Assembly (NCBI RefSeq): GCF_011612265.2
Contig: NZ_CP050134.2
Location: 1,736,001-1,800,000, forward strand
Origin: Corynebacterium matruchotii
GTDB taxonomy: Bacteria > Actinomycetota > Actinomycetes > Mycobacteriales > Mycobacteriaceae
DNA length: 64,000 bases
Reading direction: 5' to 3'
In this document: positions 53,557 through 64,000 of the stretch, piece by piece
Layout of the letters: each line of letters starts with the position of its first letter
How positions within the stretch are numbered: the first letter of the stretch is position 1
The notes under the pieces: model-generated
What the model was told of the DNA's origin: nothing
Seen by the model: the letters and a program-made list of their open reading frames with translations, nothing else
Database searches by the model: none
Program-made: the position numbers and the translations under genes

Positions 53557-54171
53557 TTATTTCCCCTTGGTAGTGTTTAGTGTTTTTGGCGCTTCGGCAT
53601 TGCTGAAGTCGAAGTCGGACAGGGTGATTCCCAGCTCCGCGCAGGTGGGCCAGGTGGCGGGTATGGCGGTGCCACGCAGGTTCGCATGGTCAGCGGCAAG
53701 GGCGACGGCTTCGGTGCCGAGCCGGAAATGGTCCGGCCCTTCCGCCAAGGCGTAGGCGATGAGCACGTGCAGACATTTGACCCGGTCGGGCATGCCGCCG
53801 CCGGAGAAATCAGTGCCCAAATCCGCCAATGCGTTACGTTTGGCCAGATAGTAGTCGTGTGCGCGTTGGTAGTCGGCGCGGAGCTCCAAGTCGGTATTGA
53901 GCCGATCGGTCATCCAGTTCATGACGTGCGCGACCTCCAAGCGGGAGGCTTCCGCGGTGAGCCGGGGGTCGGTCAGGTAGTAGAGGGTGGGAAACGGCGT
54001 GCCGTCGGGCAGTCGGGGTGAGGTGGTGACCACACCGGGCACACCATCGGGACAGCGATAGGCTATGGCTATTACACCGCGGGGTTGGCGGCCCAGCTGG
54101 GCGGCAATAATAGTAAGGTCGTCGGAAGATACAGGTGATGGGGGTACCGGGGTTACGTCCATGGGGTTCAT
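53557..54171 (-). CDS. DUF501 domain-containing protein
   Basis: 204 residues from the ATG at 54171 (an ATG at 54162 is also possible). The domain is recognised from LGRQPRGVIAIAYRCPDG, FPTLYYLTDPRLTAEASRLE and FSGGGMPDRVKCLHVLIAYA; the last contains the invariant MPxRVKCLH of the family. Function unknown, but it is always found between ftsB and ppx in actinobacteria, as here. Confidence 0.88.
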   Translation of the reverse strand: MNPMDVTPVPPSPVSSDDLTIIAAQLGRQPRGVIAIAYRCPDGVPGVVTTSPRLPDGTPFPTLYYLTDPRLTAEASRLEVAHVMNWMTDRLNTDLELRADYQRAHDYYLAKRNALADLGTDFSGGGMPDRVKCLHVLIAYALAEGPDHFRLGTEAVALAADHANLRGTAIPATWPTCAELGITLSDFDFSNAEAPKTLNTTKGK

Positions 54172-54218
54172 TGTCTCACGAACCCGCAAATTCCCAACCT
54201 CTGTGGCGCAATCCGACC

Positions 54219-54746
54219 CTATTCGGCGGCGGAATCCTCCGGGGCGAGGGGTTGCAGTGGCAGTTTGTCGTTTTTCGGCGTCGACTGTTCCGGTTCGGGG
54301 TTATCGGGAATAGTCAGCGAATCCCATATCGTGGTGTACCAGGCGGGGGTGGTCTCGGTGGCCTGCGGCGTCTCGGTGTGGTTTTTGGTCTCCGCATCGG
54401 GGTCAATGATGCGGAACGCAGTCTCCCCCGGTTCGATGACCCCCAGCCGCCGCCTGGCTTGTTCCTTAATATATTCCTTGGAGTGGTATTTTTCCAGGTC
54501 GGTTTCGATTTGGGTTTTCCGGTTTTGCAATTCGCTTATCGACGCATCCAGCCGGGCGATTTCCGCCCGCTGCTCCATATAGTTCCGCAGTGGGACGGTA
54601 ATCATCACCAGCACCATGATGGTGACCGTGACGATAAACAGCAGCGGAACGTATCCGAGGTGCACCCGGGGTAGCCGCAGCTTGGCGGGTTTTTCGGTCT
54701 GCACACGGTTTTCGATGGGAACGCTTCGCCGAGTTTTCCTTGCCAT
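54219..54746 (-). CDS. ftsB: Septum formation initiator FtsB/DivIC-like protein
   Basis: 175 residues. A basic cytoplasmic N-terminus, one membrane helix (about 30-52), then a coiled coil (EIARLDASISELQNRKTQIE) and the EYIKEQARRRLGVIEPGETA segment conserved in DivIC/FtsB. The C-terminal ~50 residues are Pro/Thr/Glu-rich and probably disordered. It belongs to the divisome bridge with FtsQ and FtsL. Lies downstream of eno on the same strand. Confidence 0.9.
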   Translation of the reverse strand: MARKTRRSVPIENRVQTEKPAKLRLPRVHLGYVPLLFIVTVTIMVLVMITVPLRNYMEQRAEIARLDASISELQNRKTQIETDLEKYHSKEYIKEQARRRLGVIEPGETAFRIIDPDAETKNHTETPQATETTPAWYTTIWDSLTIPDNPEPEQSTPKNDKLPLQPLAPEDSAAE

Positions 54747-54837
54747 AGGTGTTATATGGTAGCCAATAATTCGACGCAGTCTAGGCAGCCACTCGGTGTC
54801 AAACGTCGTGACATTGACTAAATTATCGGAAACACAT

Positions 54838-54872
54838 TAACGCCGCATCACGTAGCTGGTGATGCGGCGTTA
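54838..54872 (-). terminator. Hairpin terminator after eno
   Basis: A perfect 14-base stem (TAACGCCGCATCAC with GTGATGCGGCGTTA) and a seven-base loop, 43 bases after the eno stop. The following minus-strand sequence is ATGTGTTT, so the T-run is imperfect and some read-through into ftsB is possible. Confidence 0.7.
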
Positions 54873-54915
54873 GGGAGATGTGACCCACTAGTTAGAAAGG
54901 AATCACAACGCTATT

Positions 54916-56235
<1,320 letters not shown>

Positions 56236-56403
56236 TCAAGCGTAAAAATGTTTGGTTGTTTTTGATTCGACCAAAAACTCACGCCACACGTACAATTATG
56301 CCAACAAAAACACGCTCATGTGGGTGAGATATAGTGAACATTTACACAGGAGCACGTGACACATCACATCATTCCCCCCAAATGAGATTTTCACCACAGA
56401 CTT

Positions 56404-56417
56404 GGGCGTCGTCAAGC
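56404..56417 (-). repeat. Dispersed motif variant GCTTGACGACGCCC
   Basis: Three bases after the stop codon of the lytic transglycosylase gene, in its sense orientation; one substitution from the glpX copy. Confidence 0.55.
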
Positions 56418-56420
56418 AAG

Positions 56421-57212
56421 TTAAAACGCTGGCTGCCGCAGCGCATATGACGCCGCAGCGTTACGCACATTCGCTAAATATTCGTCGGAACTATTATACG
56501 AGCCTATTGCCTGCTTCCATCCCTCGGCAGTAGCAAGATCACGACCATCACATAGCAGGTTCGCTGCCGCTAGTGCTGCGTCATCAATCTGGTTCGGATC
56601 CGCCACCCCGTCACCATTGGCATCCCGACCGTATTTTTCCCACGACGTAGGGATAAACTGCATCGGCCCCACCGCTCGATCGTATTCCTTATCACCGTCC
56701 ATCTTGCCCTGGTCCGTGTCTTTAATCTCGGCGAACCCCGGCGAACCATCCAACGGCACCCCAATGATCGCCGGGAGCACATACCCGTTGTCGTCAATCT
56801 TGCGGGCATTAAATAATGTACCCGTATAGGTGCCGTGCCGGGTTTCCACATACCCAATGCCCGCCAGGGTTCCCCACGACAGGTGGCATCCCGGCCACGA
56901 CTGTGCCGCGATCAGCTCCGCATTCCCATACGCCTGCACCGCCGCTTCGCTTATCGACGTGTCTGCCGCAATCGGCGCCGCCCACTCGGCAAGCTGGTTC
57001 GAAGTCCTGCCAGCCGCATTCAGGTCGATCTGTGGGACCTCCGCGGCCCGAGCCGGTGGCACATCCCGGGGCACCGGTTTCAGCTCTCGAATCGGTGAGC
57101 TGCCCTCCAACAAAGACATGCTCCACCCCACAAACGCCACTACCATGATGACTGCCAACACGACGCCGCAACCACAACCAGCAACTCTGCGAACTCCACC
57201 TATTGAACCCAT
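56421..57212 (-). CDS. Lytic murein transglycosylase (LpqU-like)
   Basis: 263 residues. An N-terminal membrane anchor (VVLAVIMVVAFVGWSMSLL) and a Pro-rich linker lead to an SLT-type domain with LAGIGYVETRHGTYTG (catalytic Glu) and AVGPMQFIPTSWEKYG. DANGDGVADPNQIDDAALAA is the calcium-loop-like segment common in this family. No lipobox Cys is in place, unlike LpqU of mycobacteria. It cleaves peptidoglycan glycan strands and is upstream of eno on the same strand. Confidence 0.9.
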   Translation of the reverse strand: MGSIGGVRRVAGCGCGVVLAVIMVVAFVGWSMSLLEGSSPIRELKPVPRDVPPARAAEVPQIDLNAAGRTSNQLAEWAAPIAADTSISEAAVQAYGNAELIAAQSWPGCHLSWGTLAGIGYVETRHGTYTGTLFNARKIDDNGYVLPAIIGVPLDGSPGFAEIKDTDQGKMDGDKEYDRAVGPMQFIPTSWEKYGRDANGDGVADPNQIDDAALAAANLLCDGRDLATAEGWKQAIGSYNSSDEYLANVRNAAASYALRQPAF

Positions 57213-57289
57213 GGCGACTGATATTACCTAACTTTTCCTTAGGGCAAGCCAGGCTCAGGGTTATCCCCAACCCCATCCCCTACCGGCAC

Positions 57290-57970
57290 TTACTGCCCCT
57301 TACTTACGCGTCGCCCCTCCACATGTTTACCCAATTCCCACAGTCGTTTCTGTTCCGATTGCGGCACCACCGAGGTAGTCCCATCAAATAAATAGGGGGA
57401 ACGACGTCGCATTTTCCCAATGAAACTCCCCACCACATCACCGAAATCAAACGCGCCCCGGCGCGCCGCAATCTCCGCGTGAAACAGCACCTGGAGGAGC
57501 ACATCCCCTAGCTCCGCCATGAGTTCCGCATCGTCGGCTCGGGTGGTGATGGCCTCGGCCAGCTCGGTGGTTTCCTCCCGCAAATAGGGAAGGAGGGTTT
57601 CGTGGGTTTGTTCCCGCTCCCACTCCCCCACCGTGAGGGCGCGCCGCATAATGTTTTGCGCCTGCCAGGTGGGGTCATCCCGGCTGGGGGCCCGAAAAAT
57701 GCGGGTTGTGGTTTCCTCTGCGGTTTTGGCGGGTTCCGTCAGCCGCGGGTCGGCGTCATCGCTGGTGATAACGAGCCGCGCCACCGGCTGCGACAATGAT
57801 GGTGCTGGTAGGGCAGCGAGCTGGTGGTAGTGGTCGCGGGCCGCGGCGGGAATGTCCGGGGTTACTTCCAGGCGGGATGACCCCACCCCATAAAGATAGG
57901 GGATGATCCCCAAGGGGATCTGGTCGGGCCATCGGGGATCAACGAGCACAATAATAGTGAGGGCGGTCAT
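57290..57970 (-). CDS. mazG: Nucleoside triphosphate pyrophosphohydrolase MazG
   Basis: 226 residues. The C-terminal half is a complete MazG domain: LPYLREETTELAEAI and AELGDVLLQVLFHAEIA give the EExxE and ExxD metal ligands. The N-terminal ~95 residues (LTIIVLVDPRWPDQIPLGII) are a diverged region as in the mycobacterial protein. It removes non-canonical or oxidised NTPs. Lies upstream of the transglycosylase gene. Confidence 0.9.
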   Translation of the reverse strand: MTALTIIVLVDPRWPDQIPLGIIPYLYGVGSSRLEVTPDIPAAARDHYHQLAALPAPSLSQPVARLVITSDDADPRLTEPAKTAEETTTRIFRAPSRDDPTWQAQNIMRRALTVGEWEREQTHETLLPYLREETTELAEAITTRADDAELMAELGDVLLQVLFHAEIAARRGAFDFGDVVGSFIGKMRRRSPYLFDGTTSVVPQSEQKRLWELGKHVEGRRVSKGQ

Positions 57971-58120
57971 ATGTGCCGATTATAATTTCCCCAATTTCCG
58001 GCCATGGTGCGTGCCGGGTTTACGCATAGTACCCCAAGCTCACGGCCATGATTCCGGTTTCCCGGGCGGGCCGTCAAGTGTGAATAGACTTGTGACTGAC
58101 CGTACATTAGGGTTAATGCG

Positions 58121-59629
58121 GTGACGGCTAACTCCACTCCCCCACCCCCGACGGCAGATTCGACAGATTCGGCAGGTGCGCAGCGTCAACACACTGTGCG
58201 GGTCTGGACCCTGGTGGGCATTATTATTGGTTCCACCATTGGCTCCGGGATTTTTGCCCTGCCCCAGAATATTGCGTCTGCGGCCGGGCCGGGCGCCATG
58301 TTTATTGGTTGGTTCATTGCCGGGGTGGGCATGTTGTCCATTGCGTTTGTGTTCCAGATTTTGGCGTACCGCAAACCGCATCTTGATTCCGGGGTGTATG
58401 CGTATGTGCGGGCCGGGTTGGGTGACTACATTGGGTTTATCGCCGGCTTCGGCTACTGGTTGGGGTCGATCATCGCCCAGGTGGGGTACGCCACCCTGTT
58501 TTTCTCCACGTTGGGGCATTACCTGCCCATTTTTGACACGGAGCAGCACCGGTGGGCGCAGGCGCTGGCGGTGTCGGCGTTGACGTGGATTATTTTCGGG
58601 GTGCTCACCAGGGGAATCAAGCAGGCCAAGATCATGAATGCGATCACGACGGTGGCGAAGCTGGTGCCGATTCTCGCATTTGTGGTGTTAGTGGCGTTCC
58701 TAGGGTTTAATATCGACACGTTTACCATGGACTTTTGGGGCGAGTCCAGCGGTTTGTCGGTGATGGAACAGGTGCAGGGCATCATGCTGTTCACGGTGTG
58801 GGCGTTTATCGGTATCGAGGGGGCGTCCGTGTATTCGAAGCAGGCGCAAACCCGGTCGGATGTGGGCCGGGCCACGGTGTTGGGGTTCACCACGGTGTTG
58901 CTGCTGCTAGTTACGGTGTCTACGCTCAGCTATGGTGTGTTGAGCCAGGAAGAGTTGGCAGCGCTGCCGGATAACTCCCTGGCCGCGGTGCTGGAAGCGG
59001 TGGTGGGCCCCTGGGGTGGGGCGCTGATCTCGGTTGGGTTGTGCCTGTCCATGCTGGGGGCGTACGTGTCGTGGCAGATGTTGTGCGCGGAGCCGCTGGT
59101 CATGATGGCGTTCGACGGGTTGCTGCCGCGTCGGATTGGGGTGATTAATGCGGCGGGTTCCCCCTGGATGGCGCAGCTGATCTGCACGGTCCTCATCCAG
59201 GTGTGGATTGTGGTTTTCTATGTGAATGAGACCGCATACACGTCAATGGTGCAGCTGGCCACGATGCTGTATTTATCCCCCTATATTTTCTCGGCCCTGT
59301 ACTTGATACTGCTGGTGGTACGGGGCCGGGGGTTCAACACCGCCGAGCTTGACGACGGCGTTCCGCAGGATAAGGCCAATAATCGGCGGCACCTCATTAT
59401 CGGGCTGATCGCTTTTGTGTACTCCCTGTGGCTGGTGTATGCGGCCGACCCAAAGTATGTGCTGTTGGGGGCGTTAGCGACCTTCCCCAGCATCATCCCG
59501 TATGTGTGGTACCGCCACCACCTGGGGCGGCGGATCTTCACCATGTATGAGTGGGGTGTGGTGGTTGTCATCCTGGTTGGGGCGATCATTGCCGCGTGGG
59601 GGTTAGCGTCGGGGACGATCACCCTCTAG
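58121..59629 (+). CDS. APC-family basic amino acid antiporter or permease
   Basis: 502 residues with about twelve membrane helices. The first, [20 protein letters not shown] followed by [15 protein letters not shown], carries the glycine-rich substrate site of the APC superfamily; [19 protein letters not shown] and [20 protein letters not shown] resemble arginine/ornithine (ArcD) and lysine transporters. The exact substrate is open. It is inserted between mazG and mfd, which are neighbours in mycobacteria, and its 3' end overlaps the mfd 3' end by 27 bases. GTG start with TTAATGCG upstream and no ribosome site. Confidence 0.82.
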   Translation: MTANSTPPPPTADSTDSAGAQRQHTVRVWTLVGIIIGSTIGSGIFALPQNIASAAGPGAMFIGWFIAGVGMLSIAFVFQILAYRKPHLDSGVYAYVRAGLGDYIGFIAGFGYWLGSIIAQVGYATLFFSTLGHYLPIFDTEQHRWAQALAVSALTWIIFGVLTRGIKQAKIMNAITTVAKLVPILAFVVLVAFLGFNIDTFTMDFWGESSGLSVMEQVQGIMLFTVWAFIGIEGASVYSKQAQTRSDVGRATVLGFTTVLLLLVTVSTLSYGVLSQEELAALPDNSLAAVLEAVVGPWGGALISVGLCLSMLGAYVSWQMLCAEPLVMMAFDGLLPRRIGVINAAGSPWMAQLICTVLIQVWIVVFYVNETAYTSMVQLATMLYLSPYIFSALYLILLVVRGRGFNTAELDDGVPQDKANNRRHLIIGLIAFVYSLWLVYAADPKYVLLGALATFPSIIPYVWYRHHLGRRIFTMYEWGVVVVILVGAIIAAWGLASGTITL

Positions 59630-62600
59630 GAAACTCACCACGGACCGGCCGCCCACTGCGGGTTTTTCTTCCCCAATGTGGCCGCCGCGAACATCGACCT
59701 TGTCCAGGTTGAACATGGCGGACAGGAAGTCCGCCACCCATTGGATGAGGTCCACGTCCCGCAGTTTCGGGTCGGTGACGGTGGTTCCCGCCTTGGGGAT
59801 AGACACCTGGATGGCTTTCGCCACCGCCCGGTAGGTGGCCCCGGGGAAGAGTCGCTTCAGCCGCACCTGTTGGGAGTCTAATAATTCCACCGGGTGGATT
59901 TTGATCCGATTCCCCTGCACCCCAATGTCGGTGATCCCCGCCTGGCGGGCCAGGTGCCGCAGCCGGGCCACCGCCAAGAGCCGGCTGGCTTCCTGGGGTA
60001 TGGGGCCGTAGCGGTCCTCCATTTCCTCAACGATGAGCCGAATGTCCGTCTCTGAGGTGCTGGCCGCCAGTTTCTGGTACACCTCCAGGCGGAGCCGCTC
60101 CGCATTAATATAGGACTCCGGGATGTGGGCGTCGACCGGTAGGTCAATGCGGATTTCTTTCGGGGATTGATCGGTTCCGTCCACCGGTTTGCCGTCGGCA
60201 AGCGCCCGATAGGTGGCCACCGCCTCCCCCACCAGCCGCACGTACAGGTCAAACCCCACGCCAGCAATGTGCCCGGACTGTTGCGCACCCAGCACGTTGC
60301 CCGCGCCCCGCATCTCCAAGTCCTTCATGGCCACCGCCATGCCCGCACCTAAATCATTATTTTGCGCAATCGTGGCCAGGCGGTCGTACGACGTTTCGGT
60401 CAGGGTGGTCCCCTTCGGGTACAGGAAGTACGCGTAGCCCCGCGACCGGGAGCGGCCCACCCGACCCCGCAGCTGGTGGAGCTGCGACAGGCCCATGTGG
60501 TGCGCGTTCTCCACAATCAGGGTGTTAGCGTTAGCGATATCCAGGCCGGTTTCCACAATGGTGGTGCACACCAGCACATCGTATTCCCGATCCCAAAACC
60601 CCTGGACCGTGCGCTCCAACACTTCCTCACTCATTTGGCCGTGTGCCACCACAATCCGGGCCTCCGGCACCAGGTTCCGCAGCTCGCGGGCCTTCTTCTC
60701 AATATCCGACACCTTATTGTGCACAAAGAACACCTGGCCGTCCCGCAACAATTCGCGTCGAATAGCGGCAGCAATCTGCTTCTCCTCCTGCGCCCCCACA
60801 TACGTCAAAATGGGGTGCCGGTCCTCCGGGGGCGTCAAAATCGTTGACATTTCCCGAATACCCGCCATCGACATTTCCAACGTGCGGGGAATCGGCGTCG
60901 CCGACATGGTGAGCACATCCACATGCGACCGCATGGCCTTAATGTGCTCCTTGTGCTCCACCCCGAACCGTTGCTCCTCATCCACCACCACCAGGCCCAA
61001 CTGTTTCCACTGCACCCCGGTCTGCAACAGCCGGTGCGTGCCGATCACAATATCCACCGACCCGTCCCGCAGCCCGGACAGGATCTCCTTCGCATCCGAC
61101 GCCGACGTGAACCGCGACAATCCCTTAATCGTTACCGGGAAACCCGCCATCCGCTCAGCGAACGTTGCTAAATGCTGCTGCGCCAATAATGTGGTGGGCA
61201 CCAACACCGCCACCTGCTTGCCGTCCTGCACCGCCTTGAACGCGGCCCGCACCGCCACCTCGGTTTTGCCGTAGCCCACATCCCCCACGATCACCCGGTC
61301 CATGGGCACCGGCTGCTCCATGTCCTGTTTCACCGCCGCAATCGCCGCCATCTGGTCCTCGGTTTCCACGAACGGAAAATTATCCTCCAACTCCTGCTGC
61401 CACGGCGAATCCGGGGCAAATGCGTGGCCGGGGGCGGTCGCCCGCTTCGCATACAGCTCCACCAGCTCGCTGGCGATCTCCCGCACCGCCGCCCGAGCCT
61501 TCTTCTTGGTGTTCTTCCAATCCGAACCACCCATCTTCGACAGGGTGGGCTTCTCCCCACCCACATAGCGGGACAGCAAATCCAAACTATCCATAGGAAC
61601 ATATAATTGATCGGCGGGTTGGCCGCGGCGGGTCGGCGCATACTCCAACACAATATATTCCCGCCGGGAGGTTTCCTCCCCCATCGTGATCGTGCGCTCC
61701 GTCATGCGCACAAACCGGCCAATACCATGGGTTTCGTGCACCACATAGTCCCCGCTCTTCAACGCCAGCGGGTCCACCCGGTGCCGCCGGCGGGCCTGCC
61801 GACGCTTCGCCCCGGCAATATCCCCCACCCGGTTACCGGTCACATCCGTTTCCGTCACCACCACCAGCGGCAACGCCTCCGCCCCCGGCAGTTTCCGTAC
61901 CTTCGGAAACACCAACCCCGCGTGGCTGAGCGCCTGATACAAAGTCACCTCACCGGGTTGCGGCTCGGCGCCGGGCTGCGCCACCGCCGCCGCAATGCCC
62001 TGCTCCCGAAACCGGTCGACCATGCGTTTTATCGCACCCGGGGCGGGGGCGATAAACGCCGCCCGGCCGCCGGCCATGGTGTGCGCCAACAGCAGCGACA
62101 TCATTTCCCCGATCTGGGAAAGATCCCCCCGGGGCGTGGGGCCAGGCTCGAACTCCAGCGGCAGCGCATCCTCCCCACCCATACCCGGCGGGGTGACCGA
62201 CCACCACGACTGGCCGGCCTTCGTCGCCCCCACCACCAGCGAATCGTAGGAGCGGTACGAGGATGCCGACAGGTCCAGGTCTCGGGAATCCACCGGTCCC
62301 GCAGCCCCCATGGCGGCTGCCTCCCACCCGGCGGCCAAAAACTCCGCATCCGTGGCCTGCAAATCCGCGATCCGGGTGCGGATTTTCTCCGGGTGCACCG
62401 CCACCACGTGGGTTCCCGCCGGCATGAGTTCCGGCAGGGTGCGCATGGGAGTAGCCGTCAGGTCAGCCAGCACCGGGATGAGAGCCTCCATGCCGTCAGC
62501 GGGAATCCGGTCGGCAACCTTGGTCAAAAGCTCCTGCAAAGTGGGGTTTTCCCGGTGGGCCACCGCAAGTTCGGCGGCGCGGCCGGCCACGTCGTCGGTG

Positions 62601-63319
62601 ATGAGCAGTTCCCGCGCCGGGTAGACGTCCACGGCGGGATAGTCCAGGTCGGGGAAGGCCCGCTGGTCGGCGACGCTAAACGCCCGCAGGTCGGTGAGTT
62701 CGTCGCCCCAGAATTCGGCCCGGATGGGGTGCTCGCCGGTGGTGGGGAATATGTCGATGATGCCGCCGCGGGTGGCGAATTCGCCGCGCCGGGCCACGAG
62801 GTCAACGTGTTTGTAGGCTTTGAACACCAGGTGGTGGGTGAGGTCGGTGAAGTCGTAGTCGTGGCCGACAGTGAGGGTGAGTGGGTCGCGGCCGGGGTTG
62901 GTTTCGAGTATGGGTTGGCACACGCCCCGGGCGGCGGTCACCACGATACGCAGGTTTGCGAGGTTGTGGAGGATTTTCGCGCGGGTGCCGGCCACGTCGG
63001 CGGCGGGTGAGAGTCGTTCGTGGGGCAGGGTTTCCCAGGCTGGGAACCAGGCAACCTGGTCTCCCCACATGGCTTTGAGTTCGGCGGTGAGGTCTTCGGC
63101 TTCGCGGCCGGTGGCGGTGACCACCAGGAGGGGAGTGTGGTGGGCCAGGGCGCCAATGGCCCAGGGTCGGGCTTGGTCGATGGTGGCGATGCTCAGGGTG
63201 GGGTCACCGACGTGGCTGATGAGTCCTTTGAGCTTGGGGTCGGTGGCGGCGGTTTTCAGCAGTCCGGAAAGCATGGCTGGGGTGGTGGCTGCGGTTGGGG
63301 CGGCAGGCTGGGTGCTCAC
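59603..63319 (-). CDS. mfd: Transcription-repair coupling factor Mfd
   Basis: 1238 residues. UvrB-like N-terminal part ([20 protein letters not shown]), RNA polymerase-interacting CarD-like domain around residue 530 ([20 protein letters not shown]), helicase with Walker [10 protein letters not shown] near 676 and DEEQRFG near 778, and the TRCF C-terminal domain. It displaces stalled RNA polymerase and recruits UvrA. GTG start with AGGAG 14 bases upstream. The TetR-type gene lies 15 bases before it on the same strand, suggesting co-transcription. Confidence 0.97.
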   Translation of the reverse strand: MSTQPAAPTAATTPAMLSGLLKTAATDPKLKGLISHVGDPTLSIATIDQARPWAIGALAHHTPLLVVTATGREAEDLTAELKAMWGDQVAWFPAWETLPHERLSPAADVAGTRAKILHNLANLRIVVTAARGVCQPILETNPGRDPLTLTVGHDYDFTDLTHHLVFKAYKHVDLVARRGEFATRGGIIDIFPTTGEHPIRAEFWGDELTDLRAFSVADQRAFPDLDYPAVDVYPARELLITDDVAGRAAELAVAHRENPTLQELLTKVADRIPADGMEALIPVLADLTATPMRTLPELMPAGTHVVAVHPEKIRTRIADLQATDAEFLAAGWEAAAMGAAGPVDSRDLDLSASSYRSYDSLVVGATKAGQSWWSVTPPGMGGEDALPLEFEPGPTPRGDLSQIGEMMSLLLAHTMAGGRAAFIAPAPGAIKRMVDRFREQGIAAAVAQPGAEPQPGEVTLYQALSHAGLVFPKVRKLPGAEALPLVVVTETDVTGNRVGDIAGAKRRQARRRHRVDPLALKSGDYVVHETHGIGRFVRMTERTITMGEETSRREYIVLEYAPTRRGQPADQLYVPMDSLDLLSRYVGGEKPTLSKMGGSDWKNTKKKARAAVREIASELVELYAKRATAPGHAFAPDSPWQQELEDNFPFVETEDQMAAIAAVKQDMEQPVPMDRVIVGDVGYGKTEVAVRAAFKAVQDGKQVAVLVPTTLLAQQHLATFAERMAGFPVTIKGLSRFTSASDAKEILSGLRDGSVDIVIGTHRLLQTGVQWKQLGLVVVDEEQRFGVEHKEHIKAMRSHVDVLTMSATPIPRTLEMSMAGIREMSTILTPPEDRHPILTYVGAQEEKQIAAAIRRELLRDGQVFFVHNKVSDIEKKARELRNLVPEARIVVAHGQMSEEVLERTVQGFWDREYDVLVCTTIVETGLDIANANTLIVENAHHMGLSQLHQLRGRVGRSRSRGYAYFLYPKGTTLTETSYDRLATIAQNNDLGAGMAVAMKDLEMRGAGNVLGAQQSGHIAGVGFDLYVRLVGEAVATYRALADGKPVDGTDQSPKEIRIDLPVDAHIPESYINAERLRLEVYQKLAASTSETDIRLIVEEMEDRYGPIPQEASRLLAVARLRHLARQAGITDIGVQGNRIKIHPVELLDSQQVRLKRLFPGATYRAVAKAIQVSIPKAGTTVTDPKLRDVDLIQWVADFLSAMFNLDKVDVRGGHIGEEKPAVGGRSVVSFLEGDRPRR

Positions 63320-63334
63320 GGTTGGTTGATGCTC

Positions 63335-64000
63335 CTACTTGGTGGTGTTGTTGGTGCTGGTGGGGCTGGTGGCTTCGGGGTTAGCGCTGGTGGGGCTTGC
63401 GGCATCAGCGGCGCCGGCGTTGGGCTGTGGGGGTTTGTCGGATCCGAGCCGAAGCGGCGGGGCATCAATGCTGGTGAGGCGGGGGTTTTTCTCCATGCCG
63501 CCCAGGCCTTTCCAACACAAATTCACAATGTGGGCGGCCACGGTTTCCTTGCTGAAGGCATCGTCGTTTTCGCGTTGGTCGAGCCACCATTGGGCGGTCA
63601 TGGACACCATGCCGACAAGGGCCTGACCATACAGTATGGCGGTGTCGGGGTCGAGGCCGGAGCGGGTGAAGGCGTGCCCGAGAAGATGAGAGACCTGAGC
63701 TACGGCGTCGTTAAGCAGGGTGGAGTAGCCGCGACCCACGCCGGGTTGGGTGTCGCGGACCAGTATTTGAAAACCGTCGGTTTCGTCCTCCACATATGTG
63801 AGCAGCGCGATGACGGCTTGCTCGACGCGGGCGCGGGATCTTCCGGTGCGGAGCGCCTCGGTAATGGTGTGCTCCAGGCGGGTCATTTCGCGGTCGATCA
63901 CCACCGCATACAGGCCCTCTTTGCCACCAAAGTGTTCATACACAACAGGTTTGGAAACCCCTGCTCGCATGGCTATTTCTTCCACACTGGTGCCTTCGAA
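63335..64000 (-). CDS. TetR-family regulator (5' end outside window)
   Basis: The frame is open to the window edge. The visible N-terminal part, SVEEIAMRAGVSKPVVYEHF followed by GGKEGLYAVVIDREMTRLE, is the second half of a TetR helix-turn-helix, so roughly 20-30 residues are missing. The C-terminal ligand domain is typical in length, and the tail (after about 185) is Pro/Ser/Thr/Ala-rich. It is upstream of mfd on the same strand with 15 bases between, as in related genomes. Its ligand and targets are unknown. Confidence 0.9.
   Translation of the reverse strand, partial: FEGTSVEEIAMRAGVSKPVVYEHFGGKEGLYAVVIDREMTRLEHTITEALRTGRSRARVEQAVIALLTYVEDETDGFQILVRDTQPGVGRGYSTLLNDAVAQVSHLLGHAFTRSGLDPDTAILYGQALVGMVSMTAQWWLDQRENDDAFSKETVAAHIVNLCWKGLGGMEKNPRLTSIDAPPLRLGSDKPPQPNAGAADAASPTSANPEATSPTSTNNTTK

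Noticed and set aside
62310..63329. Long plus-strand frames antisense to mfd (for example 61607-63010)
   Set aside because: High-GC shadow frames of a long conserved gene; no start signals or families.

Overview
The window looks like chromosomal DNA of a Corynebacterium or close relative; this is inferred from gene content and order, and I cannot name a species. The evidence is a mycothiol S-conjugate amidase, a metP/metS-type amino-acid importer with its small subunit, DUF6542, DUF501, DUF4307 and DUF4245 proteins typical of Mycobacteriales, many apparently leaderless starts, and an order (ychF, ispH, xseA-xseB, DUF4245, glpX, fumC, then glyA, coaA, a short-chain Z-prenyl synthase, mca, DUF4307, greA, then ppx, DUF501, ftsB, eno, a lytic transglycosylase, mazG, mfd) that matches the Rv1020-Rv1112 part of the M. 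tuberculosis chromosome and the corresponding corynebacterial region.

Layout. Bases 1-7300 hold a TPP-riboswitch-controlled ykoE-like gene cut by the window edge, a ketopantoate reductase-like gene, a DUF808 membrane protein, a lipoprotein, and small metabolic and unknown genes. Bases 7600-23430 are an accessory, defence-rich region: a DUF262/DUF1524 protein, an ABC exporter pair, two unknown overlapping genes, an AT-rich AAA-ATPase plus S8-protease pair of the ietAS anti-phage type, an unknown gene, a BtrH_N-type protein, an N6-adenine methyltransferase facing a PD-(D/E)XK candidate restriction enzyme, and an unknown AT-rich gene with a HEPN-like RX4H motif. The ATPase-protease pair lies between two ~111-bp direct repeats, and a broken copy of a neighbouring gene lies inside the left edge.

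From 23.4 kb to the end the window is mostly housekeeping core: ychF, metPS, AI-2E-type transporter, DUF6542 and DUF1707 proteins, isoprenoid (ispH, prenyl synthase), DNA repair (xseAB, mfd), central carbon (glpX, fumC, eno), folate (pabC, pabAB, glyA), CoA (coaA), mycothiol (mca), transcription (greA, an AraC-type regulator probably orthologous to RipA) and division (ftsB). Within it, 51.08-52.39 kb is a poorly explained stretch with two hairpins sharing a loop sequence, a long purine tract, an orphan 83-aa gene, and a tRNA with a UAA anticodon but a short variable loop.

A short dispersed motif, GCTTGTCGACG and close variants (consensus GCTTnTCGACGCC), recurs in intergenic DNA across the window, often directly after a gene and in its sense orientation. 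This, the repeat-bounded ietAS-like module, and the 51.4-51.7 kb structured region are the observations I would follow first. All function names rest on motif and family recognition by eye; no database search was run.
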